DNA of 64,000 bases from Skeletonema tropicum (lineage: Eukaryota; Bacillariophyta; Thalassiosirophyceae; Thalassiosirales; Thalassiosiraceae). The notes below the pieces were generated by a model. The model was not told the origin of the DNA, searched no databases, and worked only from the letters and a program-made list of their open reading frames with translations. Shown piece after piece: positions 20,426 through 28,806 of the stretch (position 1 is its first letter; the number at the start of each line of letters is the position of its first letter). The translations under genes and the position numbers were made by a program. The stretch spans positions 1,364,001 through 1,428,000 of the forward strand of contig CM074133.1 in the NCBI GenBank assembly GCA_037178625.1, read 5' to 3'.

Positions 20426-23400
20426 TCAGTTGGTCGTGGTTGCCTGAAGGACTTCCTTCATCATCTGTAAGATTTCGATTTCTTTTTTCACATTTAGATA
20501 TTTTTGTCGCATTATTTGGTGATGCTTTGCTGGGTGATGTTTAGTCCAGTAGTCTCCATGATTCGATTTTCCTGGTCTCCAATAAATGTTGAATTGTCCT
20601 TGACATTCTCGATCCCGTAGCCAGTGGTGACGCATGTCCCACTGCTTGGATTGCTTAGGTTGGATTGTTTTGTTGACATAGCCGCCCGCCGTGGAATTGT
20701 CTGTTTGTATTGGTGTTCTGCCTTGCTTGTGGCCCATTTCATTCAAGATTTGACGGATTGGAATAGCATTTGTTGCGTTGAGATATAGAGCTCCTGTTTC
20801 TGCTTCCGCTGACGATGACATGACATTTTTAATGATTTGTGATATGTTCAATATTGCTCCATTCAATTTTGGATCTTCAACTTGTTCTGATAGGAAGTAG
20901 TGCCCCCCTGCTCTGCTTCTGGCTTGTCGCTCCGACAAGTATGATGCATCACTGTGTATTGCCAGGTGCATGCCGCTGCTTCGATAAGTTAGAACTGCAT
21001 TCGGATGTGTTGCTGCATAGTCTAGGAATTGCTTTGTTTTTGCTAATGTCGTTTCTGTTGGGTTGGCCTGTTCGGACGCAATTGCACTGAGTGCTGGTAA
21101 CATTGTTGCATCTACTGCCCGCGCGTAGTAATTGAATACTCCAGTAACCTCTTGGATGAATTTCTGACCTGTCTTGTCAAGTGGTGGCGCCGTGTCTGGA
21201 CCTTTTGCCAATTGTTGTTTTGCACCATAGACTATTGGTGTATGCGGATGTGGTTGATGTTGTGGTTTCTTCGGTGGTGGGTGGTTGAATCGCACTAGCG
21301 CTTCTTTTACGTAGCCCGGCATCGAGAGGTGTACCTCACGTTTGTCATAGTCCCATTCGAGCGTCATGCCTAAATACCTGTTTCCACTCCAGTCCGCTGT
21401 GCATTTGTAATGTTGCTGTATCACTGATAAAAGATGGTCCGCATGTTCTTTTCCTACATATCTCACTCCAAAATCATCTACGACGAGCGTAAATGCAATC
21501 GGGCGTGTTTCATGGCGCCAAAAGCCTGGCGTAATTTTGCTCTGTTTGTACCCGTGCTGTTCAAGTCGTTCTTCCAGGAGACGCTGCGCCAATATTCCTG
21601 CGTGTGGTAGGCCGTAGATTCCTCGATTGCATTCGGCATAGACATGCCCGTTGTGTGCCAGTTGTTTGAGGTTGTACTGTGCGATGACGTCCTCTGGGAA
21701 CGTGTCTAACTTCATTCGAATGTATTCCTTTCTTGGTAACGGTGTGTTCAAGTAGAAATCCTTGATGTCGATGGACATGAATTTTGCACCTGGTGTGGAG
21801 ATGATGCTGTTAAAGAGGAGTTTGACTGTTGTTAGATCGGCTGTTGGCGTGCCACAGTCTCCTGGATAATTGATACGATCACCCCCTATGGTTATACGTA
21901 CACGATTTGGATCGGCCTTTTCTGGTCGGTAGTTGCAACAAATTCTTGCATAAGTGACATCCTTCCATCTATCTTGGGGAATATTGCTCTGCGGGATAAA
22001 GACAATTGTATCCGTCCCTTTTACCCTGCCTGGCATTCCTTGGGCCAATCGGCCGACTTCATTTCCGAATGCGTTTCCCCACGTGGTTTTGTACTTCGGT
22101 TTCTTCATGAGATGCCTGTATTCCATTAGTTCGCCTGTGTCCGTATCTAATACTGCATTCGCCATTTCACAAAGTAATTGTAGTGGATACTTCCGCGCTG
22201 CCAAAGTTCCTGCTTGAGGCTGGATCGTACTGACTTCCATTGCTTGTAACATGAGCAGAGTTGCTCTTGTTTCGCTGCTCGGCTCTTCTTCTTCTTCTTG
22301 TGTGACGTAATTGGTGAATGTCACAGGTAGTGCTGCTGCTGGGTCCGACACCCTTGGAAGTGCTGTCTGCACTTGTGTTGTTTGCACCCTAGGAGCTGCT
22401 GCCGCCGCTGTTGTGGGCACCCTTGGAGATGCTACACCGTCTTGATTGCCTTGACTTGATTCTGCTGCTGCTATATTCGCCGCTTGCTGCTCGAAGATTT
22501 CGACAAGTCGTTTAAGTTCGGTCATATCTGTACTTTGTACTGGTCCCTTGTTCGCCAATGCTCTGCTGAGGTTGTTTGCCGCTTTTACCACCCAATCTTG
22601 TGGTGATACAGTTGGATTTGTGAGATATTTGTGCTTGAAAAATACTGTCTCACTAATTCGCGTTGACTTGGTTTTCTCCACCCACACTTTGTACGCCCTG
22701 TAGTGTTCTTTTGACGTGCCTACATACCATCCTTTTACGGTTCTGGGAGCCCACGATTTTCGTTGCAGTGGTGGCTCATAGACTTGTACCTCACACCCAA
22801 GCGGTGCAAGTGGTTGTCGATTGTAATTGTGGGGGCCATAGAGGTGTTCCGATGCTGATACATTTGGTGTGATGTTGGAACGCCGAAGCATGTTGAGGGT
22901 GAGTTCCATTTGTGGTATCATGTAGCACCACAGTTGCATTGGAAAATTCGCCGGTAGTCCGCTGAAGCCCGAAATGATGTGTGCTTTCGCTGTTTGAATT
23001 GCTCGCTCGGCAATATTACGTCGATGTTGATTACTGGGTACAAGTTCGTACGCTCCAACTTGTCTGACTATTTCCTCTTTGTATTTCGCTGATGCTTCAT
23101 TGTCTAGTATTTGCAATTTTGGGTGGATGCCTGCTGCTTTGATTCGCGTCATGATTGCTCTGTAGGCCTTGATCATATCTCCTTCTTTTCTAGATTTCAT
23201 TGGTTCCATTAGAATAGCATTGCTCTTCGATTCGTAACATACCATGATGTATTCATTTCCTCTTACTGACATGACAGGAAGTTTACCCGTCTGATCTGTG
23301 AACATCGCTTGTTCACGCATTTCCTGCATGGAATAGACACCTACGTATAGAAGTGCTTCAGTTGTCTCCGGCTCCGTCGATGCTGACGTATTCTCCTGTT

Positions 23401-24490
23401 CGGCTTCGACTGCCGATGCTGTCTGCGTTGACCTGATGCCTTGTCTCTGCCCTTTGCTATGCCCTTTCATTGTTTCGTCGCTTTCTGGGAAGTATTTTCG
23501 TACTGCTGTTGCCGTGAGTCCCGGCCAAGATGCATATGCATTCCGATTGATCGCTTCGATCCAAGTCTTCTTTGTGGGAAAACCTGCTGCTGCATGGAGA
23601 TACTTAATGGTTTGTTCTGTCGACGGGAGTTCATACACGTTGTGTATTGCTTCAGTTGTTTTGGGACATTGGACAAGCAGGGTTTGGGTGTTTTCATTCG
23701 TCACCGTCTCCCGGAGTGGTATGCGCCACAACCCTGTGTCTCGGCATCTGTAGCCTTTCAAGACGGCCTCTTTGCTAATTGTGATCTTGGTTGTCCGGTT
23801 ATCGTAGATATCTACCCCTTCCTTCGTGAAAATAGTTGTGTAATCTTCATCTGCAATCTTGCCGACACTTACGAGATTGTTCGTTACCCCTGGAAGTTCA
23901 TGCGCTGTTGTTGCTGTGCCTCGAAGCGGAATGTCAAATTTGACTTCTTTTGTTGCGGGTTGTATTCTTCCTAATGCTGATTGGAAAAGTTTGGACGATT
24001 CTCGTCCGGTGTCAATTGTTGGTGCCATAGGATGACTTGCGGATGCTGTTGCCCCTGTGTCAAGGGCTGCTGTTGCATAATGACTATCGGCCAATTCAAG
24101 CAGAGTGTAATAGTTGTTTTGGAGTAGTTGGTTCTCAGATGTCATCTTGTTCTTCTCTAAACTGTTAACGATTGTGTGTCTCTCCGACCACCTTCCTGCC
24201 TGCCATTTTCCCAAACGAATCCAGCCGTCATTCTCCTCTTCTTCAGGGCACCTTGCTTTACTGTGCTGTGCCGTCAGCTCGCAATTGTTGTGTTTGTGCT
24301 TTCCGCCACCCCTTAAATTTTCACCATTCCTCATGAGTTCGTGGATATCATCCGGTATCTTCATGAGTTCAGAGGCTATATCTGCCAGGGTCTGCACTCG
24401 TGCTGCGTTCTTTGTTGCACGGCCTCCATCGTCAGCTCCAGAATGAGCTGCATGAGCTGCACTTTCCCCGTTTTCATTTTCAACTGCCAT
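20426..24490 (-). CDS. Copia polyprotein (short gag, protease, integrase, reverse transcriptase, RNase H)
   Basis: 1354 aa, one uninterrupted frame. Only about 130 residues precede the protease, with a remnant of a zinc-knuckle-like Cys/His stretch (CELTAQHSKARC). Protease: ALDTGATASASHP. Integrase: KYLHAAAGFPTKKTW zinc-region, then the D-D-E residues in TDQTGKLP, QILDNEAS and NIAERAIQT. Reverse transcriptase: SIDIKDFYLNTPL and TLVVDDFGV (the usual YVDD is VVDD). RNase H: HLAIHSDASY, SSSAEAETGAL, IQTDNSTA. The order protease-integrase-RT-RNase H defines Pseudoviridae (copia). Catalytic residues are present throughout. The near absence of gag is the main oddity; capsid might be supplied by another element. 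Confidence 0.93.
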   Translation of the reverse strand: MAVENENGESAAHAAHSGADDGGRATKNAARVQTLADIASELMKIPDDIHELMRNGENLRGGGKHKHNNCELTAQHSKARCPEEEENDGWIRLGKWQAGRWSERHTIVNSLEKNKMTSENQLLQNNYYTLLELADSHYATAALDTGATASASHPMAPTIDTGRESSKLFQSALGRIQPATKEVKFDIPLRGTATTAHELPGVTNNLVSVGKIADEDYTTIFTKEGVDIYDNRTTKITISKEAVLKGYRCRDTGLWRIPLRETVTNENTQTLLVQCPKTTEAIHNVYELPSTEQTIKYLHAAAGFPTKKTWIEAINRNAYASWPGLTATAVRKYFPESDETMKGHSKGQRQGIRSTQTASAVEAEQENTSASTEPETTEALLYVGVYSMQEMREQAMFTDQTGKLPVMSVRGNEYIMVCYESKSNAILMEPMKSRKEGDMIKAYRAIMTRIKAAGIHPKLQILDNEASAKYKEEIVRQVGAYELVPSNQHRRNIAERAIQTAKAHIISGFSGLPANFPMQLWCYMIPQMELTLNMLRRSNITPNVSASEHLYGPHNYNRQPLAPLGCEVQVYEPPLQRKSWAPRTVKGWYVGTSKEHYRAYKVWVEKTKSTRISETVFFKHKYLTNPTVSPQDWVVKAANNLSRALANKGPVQSTDMTELKRLVEIFEQQAANIAAAESSQGNQDGVASPRVPTTAAAAAPRVQTTQVQTALPRVSDPAAALPVTFTNYVTQEEEEEPSSETRATLLMLQAMEVSTIQPQAGTLAARKYPLQLLCEMANAVLDTDTGELMEYRHLMKKPKYKTTWGNAFGNEVGRLAQGMPGRVKGTDTIVFIPQSNIPQDRWKDVTYARICCNYRPEKADPNRVRITIGGDRINYPGDCGTPTADLTTVKLLFNSIISTPGAKFMSIDIKDFYLNTPLPRKEYIRMKLDTFPEDVIAQYNLKQLAHNGHVYAECNRGIYGLPHAGILAQRLLEERLEQHGYKQSKITPGFWRHETRPIAFTLVVDDFGVRYVGKEHADHLLSVIQQHYKCTADWSGNRYLGMTLEWDYDKREVHLSMPGYVKEALVRFNHPPPKKPQHQPHPHTPIVYGAKQQLAKGPDTAPPLDKTGQKFIQEVTGVFNYYARAVDATMLPALSAIASEQANPTETTLAKTKQFLDYAATHPNAVLTYRSSGMHLAIHSDASYLSERQARSRAGGHYFLSEQVEDPKLNGAILNISQIIKNVMSSSAEAETGALYLNATNAIPIRQILNEMGHKQGRTPIQTDNSTAGGYVNKTIQPKQSKQWDMRHHWLRDRECQGQFNIYWRPGKSNHGDYWTKHHPAKHHQIMRQKYLNVKKEIEILQMMKEVLQATTTN

Positions 24491-24543
24491 TGCAGCAAAT
24501 CTATGTACTCTTTCGAGTTCATTTTTGTTGTTGTGGACTCATA

Positions 24544-24557
24544 CGTTTAATCATGTA
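24544..24557 (-). other. Presumed primer-binding site of the copia element
   Basis: The 14 nt directly inside the 5' LTR read TACATGATTAAACG on the sense strand. They are perfectly complementary to CGTTTAATCATGTA inside the same LTR (24609-24596). The usual copia primer is an internal initiator-tRNA fragment; I do not recognise a tRNA match here. Confidence 0.6.
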
Positions 24558-24735
24558 TGCTAAAACACTACTACTACTTGGTAATGATCTTCTAGTACAT
24601 GATTAAACGATAAAGTGACCTTGTCGGTTTGTTGTTTATGCACTTGGATGAAATTGGCGAGGAGTCCTCGATCGGTGTCGTGTTTACCGGAAAGTTTCCT
24701 GGAAACCGGAGATTGCTATCAGCTAGTCTCCAACA
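24558..24735 (-). repeat. 5' LTR of copia element
   Basis: 178 bp, TG...CA, followed by the GCCCA target duplication at 24736-24740. It contains CGTTTAATCATGTA (24609-24596, minus) complementary to the adjacent primer-binding site. Confidence 0.95.
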
Positions 24736-24871
24736 GCCCAGCAGGCCAGCGCAAGTGACTCATTTAGTACCTGTCCGTGAATGGAACAAAAGATGTTCTT
24801 TTTCCTCACTTCTTCTTCACTTACTTACGAGTCGATACATGAACATGCTATATTATGCTACTTGCGATTGA

Positions 24872-26848
24872 TCATATCATTGAACCACAATACACCGCTT
24901 TCCCATTCTCTAAAGAAAGCCTGCGATTAATCGACGGAATCAACTCTTCATTGTGATGAGTTATGTAAATCAAGCTCATGTTAGAAGCTTGACATATTTC
25001 TTCGATTAGATCCAGCACAAGCGACCGATTGCTTGGGTCGAGCCCTTGTCCAGCTTCATCTAGTACTAATAATGATGGCCGCAGAGCAAGTGCTGATGCA
25101 ATAAGAACCAACTTCTGTTCTCCTTGAGATAGCATTGAGAACTTTCGATTAAGAATTGAATCGTCTTTATCCTTCTTCACAAGTCCAAGCCACTTTGCTG
25201 CAGTAGTTGCTAGATCAATATCCACCGATGCATTTGCTCTATTTTGAGTCAGATCCTGAGAGCTCTTGTCCGCATCAAATAAAAATGAAGCACCGAATGT
25301 CAACACTTCAAGTACTGTCCGATTACTCCAGTTTTGAGCTGCATGCAAATGGAGTTCTGTAGAAACCAATGCTACACCTCCTCTTTTTGTATGATAGGAT
25401 GAAGATGTGACGTTTAAATTGCCACTTTCAACCTTTGCATCTCGCCCGCTTGTGCTACACGACCACTCTGAATTATTATCCATACTGATTCGAAGTAGAA
25501 GTCGACTTAACGTTGATTTGCCAGAGCCATTTGAGCCTCCTAAATGCCACCTTTCGCCGCGCTGGACTACCCAGTCGAGGTTGGATAGTAGAATAGTATC
25601 ATCACGGGTTACATGCAAGTTTTCAGCTGCGACCAGTATGTCATCATTCTTTGTATTTGTAGTGTCTACTTTTCCTTGCTGCCAAAAGTGCAATATCTCT
25701 TCTCTACTTGGTATATCTAACAAAGATGAAGCCAGTGGCTTGACAAGCTCACTTGCAGACCTACCAGATCTTTTTTGAGTTGAGACACTGCCGTTAAGGT
25801 ATGTTACCATCCCCATTCCATCTGATATTTCCTCTGGACGGTGACTAAACAGCATGATTTGTGTTCTTGCAGTATCCTTGGCATCTCCAACCCCTTGAAC
25901 CAAAATGTCCATTCGAAATCCCTTCAGCACGCGTTCAATTATGTTCATCAGTCCTTTCCTACCATCAACATCTAATCCATCAAATGCATTGTCGAGTAGC
26001 AGCAGTTCCGGTTTTGACACCAATGCACGAACGAGAAGAACACGGCGTATCTCTCCTGTGGAAAGTGTGTTGATAAATCGAGGAAGGAGTGGATACATTC
26101 CTAATCTTACGGCAAGAAATTTTGCAGTGGGAGAGAGACGATTCCCCCCACCAGGTATCAGAGCACGATGTACCGTGGTTGTATTTTCATTGAGGAGTAG
26201 TTCGGAATGTGATTCGAAGGAGACATGCGTGAGCCATCGATGGTTGCGGTTGATACTATCATCACGTGTCTTGTTGATTTCAACTCTTCCAGAGTGAAGA
26301 GATGACAACTGCCTATCTGTATTGATAAGAGTCTGAGAGAGTAGTGTTTTACCGCTACCATTCTTTCCCAACACTACATGTCCACCACCTCCGCTTCCAC
26401 ACTCGAGATTTGAATAAATGTCCAAATCAAAAGGATCCAATGCAGCAGTAGTAGATAGGTGACTATTTATTTCACTGATATCATCATTTAAGCCATGATC
26501 AAACTCGTTTCCAGTGATGATTGAAGGATATTGCAGTCGTGCGGATTCAAAACGTACCAGTGGTGATATGTTGGTTATGGTTGATGATTTTTCATCTATT
26601 ACATCATCAGATGTGCACGTCGTGGTGAAGCTTGTGCTCAACAGTCGCCGACGAAGGGTAGGATTTGATATTGCAGCTGATACAATGCCCTTGCTGCTGA
26701 TGATTAGTCGGAACGGCATATTTATCGAAGAGCAACGGCAGCTGTGCTGTCGTCTATTCTCTTCAATTTGCGATGAGGTATTATTATATGGGCTACTTAT
26801 GGGACTGATGCGCAATGCAACACTCCAATGCCGATGGCGAGGGAGCAT
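24872..26848 (-). CDS. Soluble tandem ABC ATPase, ModF-like, probably organelle-targeted
   Basis: 658 aa, single exon, no membrane spans. The N-terminus is rich in Arg/Ser/Thr with few acids, like an organellar presequence. ABC domain 1 has Walker A GKNGSGKT, signature LSTGEIRR and Walker [13 protein letters not shown]. Domain 2 has Walker [11 protein letters not shown], signature LSQGEQK and Walker [13 protein letters not shown]. Two tandem ATPase domains without transmembrane parts and the (F/Q)GLD ends resemble bacterial ModF/PhrA-type proteins. The catalytic Glu of domain 1 is Asn, so domain 2 is probably the hydrolysing site. Cellular role is unknown. An ABC-F translation factor is less likely because the long inter-domain linker signature was not recognised. 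Confidence 0.75.
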   Translation of the reverse strand: MLPRHRHWSVALRISPISSPYNNTSSQIEENRRQHSCRCSSINMPFRLIISSKGIVSAAISNPTLRRRLLSTSFTTTCTSDDVIDEKSSTITNISPLVRFESARLQYPSIITGNEFDHGLNDDISEINSHLSTTAALDPFDLDIYSNLECGSGGGGHVVLGKNGSGKTLLSQTLINTDRQLSSLHSGRVEINKTRDDSINRNHRWLTHVSFESHSELLLNENTTTVHRALIPGGGNRLSPTAKFLAVRLGMYPLLPRFINTLSTGEIRRVLLVRALVSKPELLLLDNAFDGLDVDGRKGLMNIIERVLKGFRMDILVQGVGDAKDTARTQIMLFSHRPEEISDGMGMVTYLNGSVSTQKRSGRSASELVKPLASSLLDIPSREEILHFWQQGKVDTTNTKNDDILVAAENLHVTRDDTILLSNLDWVVQRGERWHLGGSNGSGKSTLSRLLLRISMDNNSEWSCSTSGRDAKVESGNLNVTSSSYHTKRGGVALVSTELHLHAAQNWSNRTVLEVLTFGASFLFDADKSSQDLTQNRANASVDIDLATTAAKWLGLVKKDKDDSILNRKFSMLSQGEQKLVLIASALALRPSLLVLDEAGQGLDPSNRSLVLDLIEEICQASNMSLIYITHHNEELIPSINRRLSLENGKAVYCGSMI

Positions 26849-27047
26849 GACGGATGATGTCGATGATAAATAGGAGCTTCCTTTGTTTATTTATGATGGT
26901 CAAAGCCCCCCATCTAACTATTTTGAAACGTTCGTCATCGTTGTCGTCATTCGTCGTCATCGCACTATCTTGGCACTCGATGCCTAAATAATGCAAGCTC
27001 CCGATAGAGCTGCTACCTAGCCTATTATTTCTCTCGAACAACAAACC

Positions 27048-28085
27048 ATGCGTTTCACAGTAGCAACTGCCGCAGTGGTAGTTACATCCATTGCCGCTGC
27101 ATCAGCATTCAGTGCCATCAAAAAGAGCAGCCGCAGTAGCGGTAGTACTCGCAGCTCCTCCAAACACCAAAACTTTAGCGTACCAAAAGAACTATTAGAA
27201 AGCACAACATGTGACTGCAAAGATGAATTAGTCCTCGCGGTACAACTAGCATTGGAAGCTGGTAAAAACATGACCAAGCACTATGATACCAAAGGTACAG
27301 CGGATGAAAACATGGGTGATTTGGAAATCAATACCAAAATGAATGACGCAGACTTTGCAACTGCCATTGATGTAGAGAATGAAAATTATATCTCGACTGA
27401 GATACTCAAAAAGTTTCCTGGCCATGCTATCATTGGAGAAGAGAGTACAGGGACAGGGACAATACCGCCATTGACGAAGGATCCTACTTGGATTATTGAC
27501 CCAATAGACGGAACAACTAATTTTGCATCAGGTCTTCCTTTAAGTTGTGTCTCTATTGGCTTTTGTCGAGACGGGAAACCCTACATGGGTGTCGTATTCG
27601 CACCAATGACGAATGAGTTGTACATTGGAGTACAAGGACACGGTGCCTATCGTAATGGAATTCGATTATTGGGATGTTCTGGAGAAAAGGCAACCAAGAC
27701 ATTATCCCATTCTGTGGTCAATTTCGAGTTTGGTTATGCTCGTGATGAACAAGATGTAGAGAAGATGGCTTTGGCTGTCAAGCGTTTGTTGCAACATGGA
27801 GTTCGTACGACTCGTACACTTGGAAGTGGAGTGTTGGATCTTTGTTATGTAGCATGTGGTAGGATGGATGTTGTTTACACTGGTATTGCATCTGAAGGCT
27901 GGAAACCATGGGACTATTGCGCTGGGTTGGTGATTGCTGTCGAATCGGGATGTACCATGTCACACCTTGGCTCGAGTGAAATGGACAAGACAAACTATGA
28001 TTTCAACTTGTATTCAAAGAGCATGATTTGCGGTGTCAATCCCAATGTTGTGGATCAATGCAGAACGTGCGTGTTGGGACTTTGA
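27048..28085 (+). CDS. Plastid-targeted inositol monophosphatase-family phosphatase
   Basis: 345 aa, single exon. The leader MRFTVATAAVVVTSIAAASA ends at ASAF, the diatom plastid signal-peptide motif, and is followed by a Ser/Lys/Arg-rich transit-like stretch. Metal-binding family motifs are present: IIGEES (Glu ligand), DPIDGTTNF (Asp ligands), and WKPWDYCAGLVIAVESG (C-terminal WDxxxG region). IMPase-family enzymes dephosphorylate inositol phosphate, histidinol phosphate or L-galactose-1-phosphate, so the exact substrate in the plastid cannot be stated. The gene diverges from the ABC ATPase gene across 199 bp. Confidence 0.88.
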   Translation: MRFTVATAAVVVTSIAAASAFSAIKKSSRSSGSTRSSSKHQNFSVPKELLESTTCDCKDELVLAVQLALEAGKNMTKHYDTKGTADENMGDLEINTKMNDADFATAIDVENENYISTEILKKFPGHAIIGEESTGTGTIPPLTKDPTWIIDPIDGTTNFASGLPLSCVSIGFCRDGKPYMGVVFAPMTNELYIGVQGHGAYRNGIRLLGCSGEKATKTLSHSVVNFEFGYARDEQDVEKMALAVKRLLQHGVRTTRTLGSGVLDLCYVACGRMDVVYTGIASEGWKPWDYCAGLVIAVESGCTMSHLGSSEMDKTNYDFNLYSKSMICGVNPNVVDQCRTCVLGL

Positions 28086-28432
28086 GTCTACAATAAGATA
28101 GCATTGTTATTATTGTTACAATCTTGTTTCTCTGATATTATTGATTTTCATTTGTTTCGGTTACTACTTAATTAGGTGATGATACATGTGTTCGATGAAG
28201 ACGTACTTATCTGTTATCTGTTATCTTGCTACTTGAAGTAAGTAGATATAGTGGACGGTTGAAGTTTTGTATCTCTAGGGATTTCCTGAAGAAAGTACTT
28301 ATCGTCGCAAGTCGCAAACGGTACTCCCCTGGGTGGTTTCTCCCCATGTAAGGATATAAAGACCTCTTATCGGATATTAAAGAGTATCCAAATGGATCAA
28401 CCTGCGCTCGCCCAACAAAATTTCTTTCCACA

Positions 28433-28602
28433 TAGCCATCAGGGGAAAAAGCGCCTCTTGAGCTCAGATCGGCCTGTTTTTAAGCACAAGCGCTTAAAAG
28501 GCAAAAAGCCACGTAGAAAGCTAGAAGCGTCTATGTAGGAATTAGTACGGTGGTTGGTCTCAGAATCAGCTTGTTTTAGGCCGCTTTTTCCCCTGATGGC
28601 TA
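28433..28602. mobile_element. hAT-like MITE, 170 bp, with 8-bp target duplication
   Basis: The 21-bp perfect terminal inverted repeat starts TAGCCATCAGGGGAAAAAGC and ends GCTTTTTCCCCTGATGGCTA. It is flanked by perfect 8-bp repeats TTTCCACA (28425-28432 and 28603-28610). An 8-bp duplication is typical of hAT elements. No ORF. It lies about 200 bp upstream of the next gene and carries one copy of the motif TAGGAATTAGTA (28536-28547). Confidence 0.85.
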
Positions 28603-28806
28603 TTTCCACATCATGTTGTTCGTTGTTCAAACCTGCAACCTGTCAACCACCAAACCAATAACCGATCTTGCTTGCCCCTACTGCAGCATCCTTAAGCAGG
28701 CTTCGGGTTCTTGGATAAAAATAAGTTCTACACTCCCTAATCTTTCAGATTATCAGCGGCACAAGACCGACAGGCTACTATCATCCTATCATCTCCATCA
28801 ACTACT

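Larger units (their letters stand above)
20229..24735 (-). mobile_element. Ty1/copia LTR retrotransposon (diatom CoDi-like), recent insertion
   Basis: The 178-bp LTRs at 20229-20406 and 24558-24735 appear identical, begin TG and end CA, and are flanked by the perfect 5-bp duplication GCCCA. The element reads on the minus strand: 5' LTR 24735-24558, one long ORF 24490-20426, 3' LTR 20406-20229. The total of 4507 bp is short for a copia element because the gag part is small. The ORF has no stop or frameshift. Identical LTRs mean recent integration. Confidence 0.95.
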
